A DNA stretch of 64,000 nt. It comes from Bradyrhizobiaceae bacterium (GTDB lineage: Bacteria > Pseudomonadota > Alphaproteobacteria > Rhizobiales > Xanthobacteraceae). The first letter of the stretch is position 1. Each line of letters starts with the position of its first letter. Where the stretch lies: contig JADYXZ010000019.1 in the NCBI GenBank assembly GCA_020853885.1, positions 124,001 through 188,000 on the forward strand. The letters run 5' to 3'. Of this stretch, positions 62,622-64,000 are shown one piece after another. A program made the translations under genes and the position numbers. Under the pieces are notes generated by a model, which ran no database searches, was not told the DNA's origin, and saw only the letters and a program-made list of their open reading frames with translations.

Positions 62622-63902
62622 TCAGTGCGGCTCCCCGCTCAGCACCAGGCACACGTTCTGCCCGCCAAACCCGAAGGAATTGGAGATCGCGTAGCGCACT
62701 TTGGCGTCCCGGGCCGTGTTCGGTACCACGTCGAGGGGGATTTCCGGATCGGGCACCTGGTAGTTGATGGTGGGCGGGATGCGCTGGTGCTGGATCGTCA
62801 GCAGCGAGAACGCCGCCTCGATCGCGCCGGCCGCCGACAGCGTATGCCCGATCATCGATTTGTTCGAAGAGATCGGCACCCTGGTCGCCCGCTCGCCGAG
62901 CACGGTGGTCACGCCTTTGGCTTCCATCTTGTCGTTTTCCGGCGTGCCGGTGCCGTGCGCATTGATGTAATCGACGTCCTCCGGCGTGATGCCGGCGTCG
63001 GCGAGCGCATTGCGGATGCAGCCGATGATCGGCTTACCGTCCGGGCTCGAGCGCGTGCGGTGGAACGAGTCGGCCATCTCGCCGCAGCCGGCGATGACGC
63101 CGAGAATCTTCGCGCCGCGCGCTCGCGCGTGATCGAGATTTTCGAGCACGAGAGTCGCCGCGCCTTCCGCCATCACGAATCCGTCGCGGTTCTTCGAGAA
63201 CGGCTTCGACGCGGCGGAGGGGGGATCGTTCTGGGTGGAGAGCGCGGAGAGCAGCGCAAATCGGATCAGCGCTTCGGTGTTCACCGAACCGTCGGTGCCG
63301 ATCGAGAGCGCGACATCCGTCTCGCCGCGCTGGATCGCTTCGACGCCGAGCTGGATCGCGGATGCGCCGGACGCGCAGGCGGTCGACAGCGCGATCGGCG
63401 ATCCCCTGGTGCCGAGCTTGTCGGCGAGCCGCTCGGTCGTGCCGCGATAGAGGAACCGCTCGTAATAGGGAGCGAAGCGCTCCGTCTCCGCCATGCGGAT
63501 CAGGTCGTCGTAGCCGATCGTTTCCGCGTTGCTTGCCGACGCGAGCTCGATGCGCTGCGGCCATTCCACCTCGACCGGCGGCACCGCGACGAACAGCGGC
63601 CCCGGAAAATCGCCTTTGCTGCCGACGCCGGACTCGGCAATCGCCTCTTCGGCGGCAAGCAGCGCGAACTCTTCGGAAAGGGCAGGGGCGCACACCGGCT
63701 CGGCCGGGATGAAATCGATGGTGCCGGCGACGCGCGTGCGCAGCCCTTCGGTCGGGAAGCGCGTGATCTCGTGGATGCCGGACACGCCGCCCGTGAGCTT
63801 CTTCCAGTTGTCTTCCTTGCCGATGCCGAGCGACGTGACGATGCCGATCCCCGTTACCGCGACGACGGGCCGACCCTTGTGATCCTGCACGTTCTTGCTC
63901 AT
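62622..63902 (-). CDS. Beta-ketoacyl-ACP synthase of the VLCFA cluster (FabF1-like)
   Basis: 426 residues. The FabF/FabB Cys-His-His triad is complete: LSTACASGASA (C176), INAHGTGTPEND and KSMIGHTLSAAG. The C-terminal FGFGGQNVCLVLSG is typical. Between conserved blocks it is less like housekeeping FabF, with VTGIGIVTSLGIGKEDNWKK at the start. With AcpXL it would elongate acyl chains to C28. The upstream gene ends 15 bp before its start. Confidence 0.92.
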   Translation of the reverse strand: MSKNVQDHKGRPVVAVTGIGIVTSLGIGKEDNWKKLTGGVSGIHEITRFPTEGLRTRVAGTIDFIPAEPVCAPALSEEFALLAAEEAIAESGVGSKGDFPGPLFVAVPPVEVEWPQRIELASASNAETIGYDDLIRMAETERFAPYYERFLYRGTTERLADKLGTRGSPIALSTACASGASAIQLGVEAIQRGETDVALSIGTDGSVNTEALIRFALLSALSTQNDPPSAASKPFSKNRDGFVMAEGAATLVLENLDHARARGAKILGVIAGCGEMADSFHRTRSSPDGKPIIGCIRNALADAGITPEDVDYINAHGTGTPENDKMEAKGVTTVLGERATRVPISSNKSMIGHTLSAAGAIEAAFSLLTIQHQRIPPTINYQVPDPEIPLDVVPNTARDAKVRYAISNSFGFGGQNVCLVLSGEPH

Positions 63903-63917
63903 GCCGCCCTCCGTCGT

Positions 63918-64000
63918 TCAGGCCGGTTCGACGAGTGCCAGACCTTCTCCGCGCCAGACGCCGATGCCGGTGACCAGCGCCTGCTTGAGCGTGCCCGACC
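63918..64000 (-). CDS. C-terminal end of the next VLCFA-cluster gene (probably fabF2-like), truncated
   Basis: 27 codons end at a TGA (63920-63918): SGTLKQALVTGIGVWRGEGL and ALVEPA. In the known cluster, a second beta-ketoacyl-ACP synthase (fabF2) precedes fabF1. The short end cannot confirm that by itself. The spacing to fabF1 (15 bp) supports one operon. Confidence 0.5.
   Translation of the reverse strand, partial: SGTLKQALVTGIGVWRGEGLALVEPA

Overview
This 64-kb window is GC-rich chromosomal DNA from an alphaproteobacterium, most likely order Hyphomicrobiales (Bradyrhizobium/Pseudolabrys-like). The case rests on several markers: a very-long-chain fatty acid lipid A cluster (lpxXL-adhXL-fabF1-fabF2), an UPF0314/DUF2585 protein, a DUF2865 protein, a small archaeal-type phosphatidylserine decarboxylase next to pssA, Tat-exported TakP-type TRAP binding proteins, and many intergenic palindromic repeats. 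I see no phage, plasmid, insertion-sequence transposase, rRNA operon or CRISPR array. The window reads as core and semi-core housekeeping DNA scattered with REP-like elements. Assignments rest on reading motifs and remembered families; no database search was run.

Layout. 1-2.4 kb: start of a membrane sensor-like protein, a GST, and the Fe-S carrier ATPase Mrp. 2.8-7.5 kb: two tandem TakP-like TRAP binding proteins converging on their DctM/DctQ membrane pair. 7.6-12.7 kb: a drug-efflux MFS protein, a DMT transporter remnant, moaA, DUF971, two membrane proteins and an L,D-transpeptidase. 12.8-20.3 kb: small hypotheticals, tRNA-Val(CAC), gph, rpiA, DUF2059, glutathione reductase with an amine oxidase, a VIT1/CCC1 protein and an alpha/beta hydrolase. 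20.3-29.4 kb: class II DAHP synthase, nadE, DUF2865, maiA, DoxX, a hydrolase and a TorF-like outer membrane protein. 29.7-36.4 kb: cysS-GNAT-small membrane protein-cimA, VOC, crotonase, DUF3750 and a low-affinity iron permease. 36.4-43.5 kb: LOG, an ArsR/Atm1-type exporter operon with a 25-bp near-perfect palindrome over the arsR start, LLM oxidoreductase, GIY-YIG, psd-pssA. 43.7-48.6 kb: a second TRAP system and two SDRs. 48.7-54 kb: Inh-type lipoprotein, a thiM-thiE salvage operon behind a TPP riboswitch, a GST, a DUF559 nuclease framed by inverted repeats, and mmsA. 53.9-64 kb: a MotA/MotB-like pair, rhodanese, polyamine-binding protein, Crp/Fnr regulator, a soluble PAS chemoreceptor and the lipid A VLCFA cluster.

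How the genes work together. A glutathione and metal theme recurs: three GST-fold proteins, gor, an Atm1-type exporter under an ArsR regulator, an iron permease and a VIT-like protein. Carboxylate import is represented by two TRAP systems. Envelope biogenesis is represented by psd/pssA, the VLCFA lipid A genes and the L,D-transpeptidase.

The most unusual signal is at 51.65-52.15 kb. A DUF559 (Vsr-like) nuclease core lies exactly between two inverted copies of a palindromic repeat. That repeat supplies its Shine-Dalgarno and its C-terminal tail. The same inverted repeat pair occurs at 56.05-56.18 kb with only 22 bp between the halves. This resembles REP/RAYT logic with a different type of nuclease. 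At least seven further palindrome families sit in the gene gaps.
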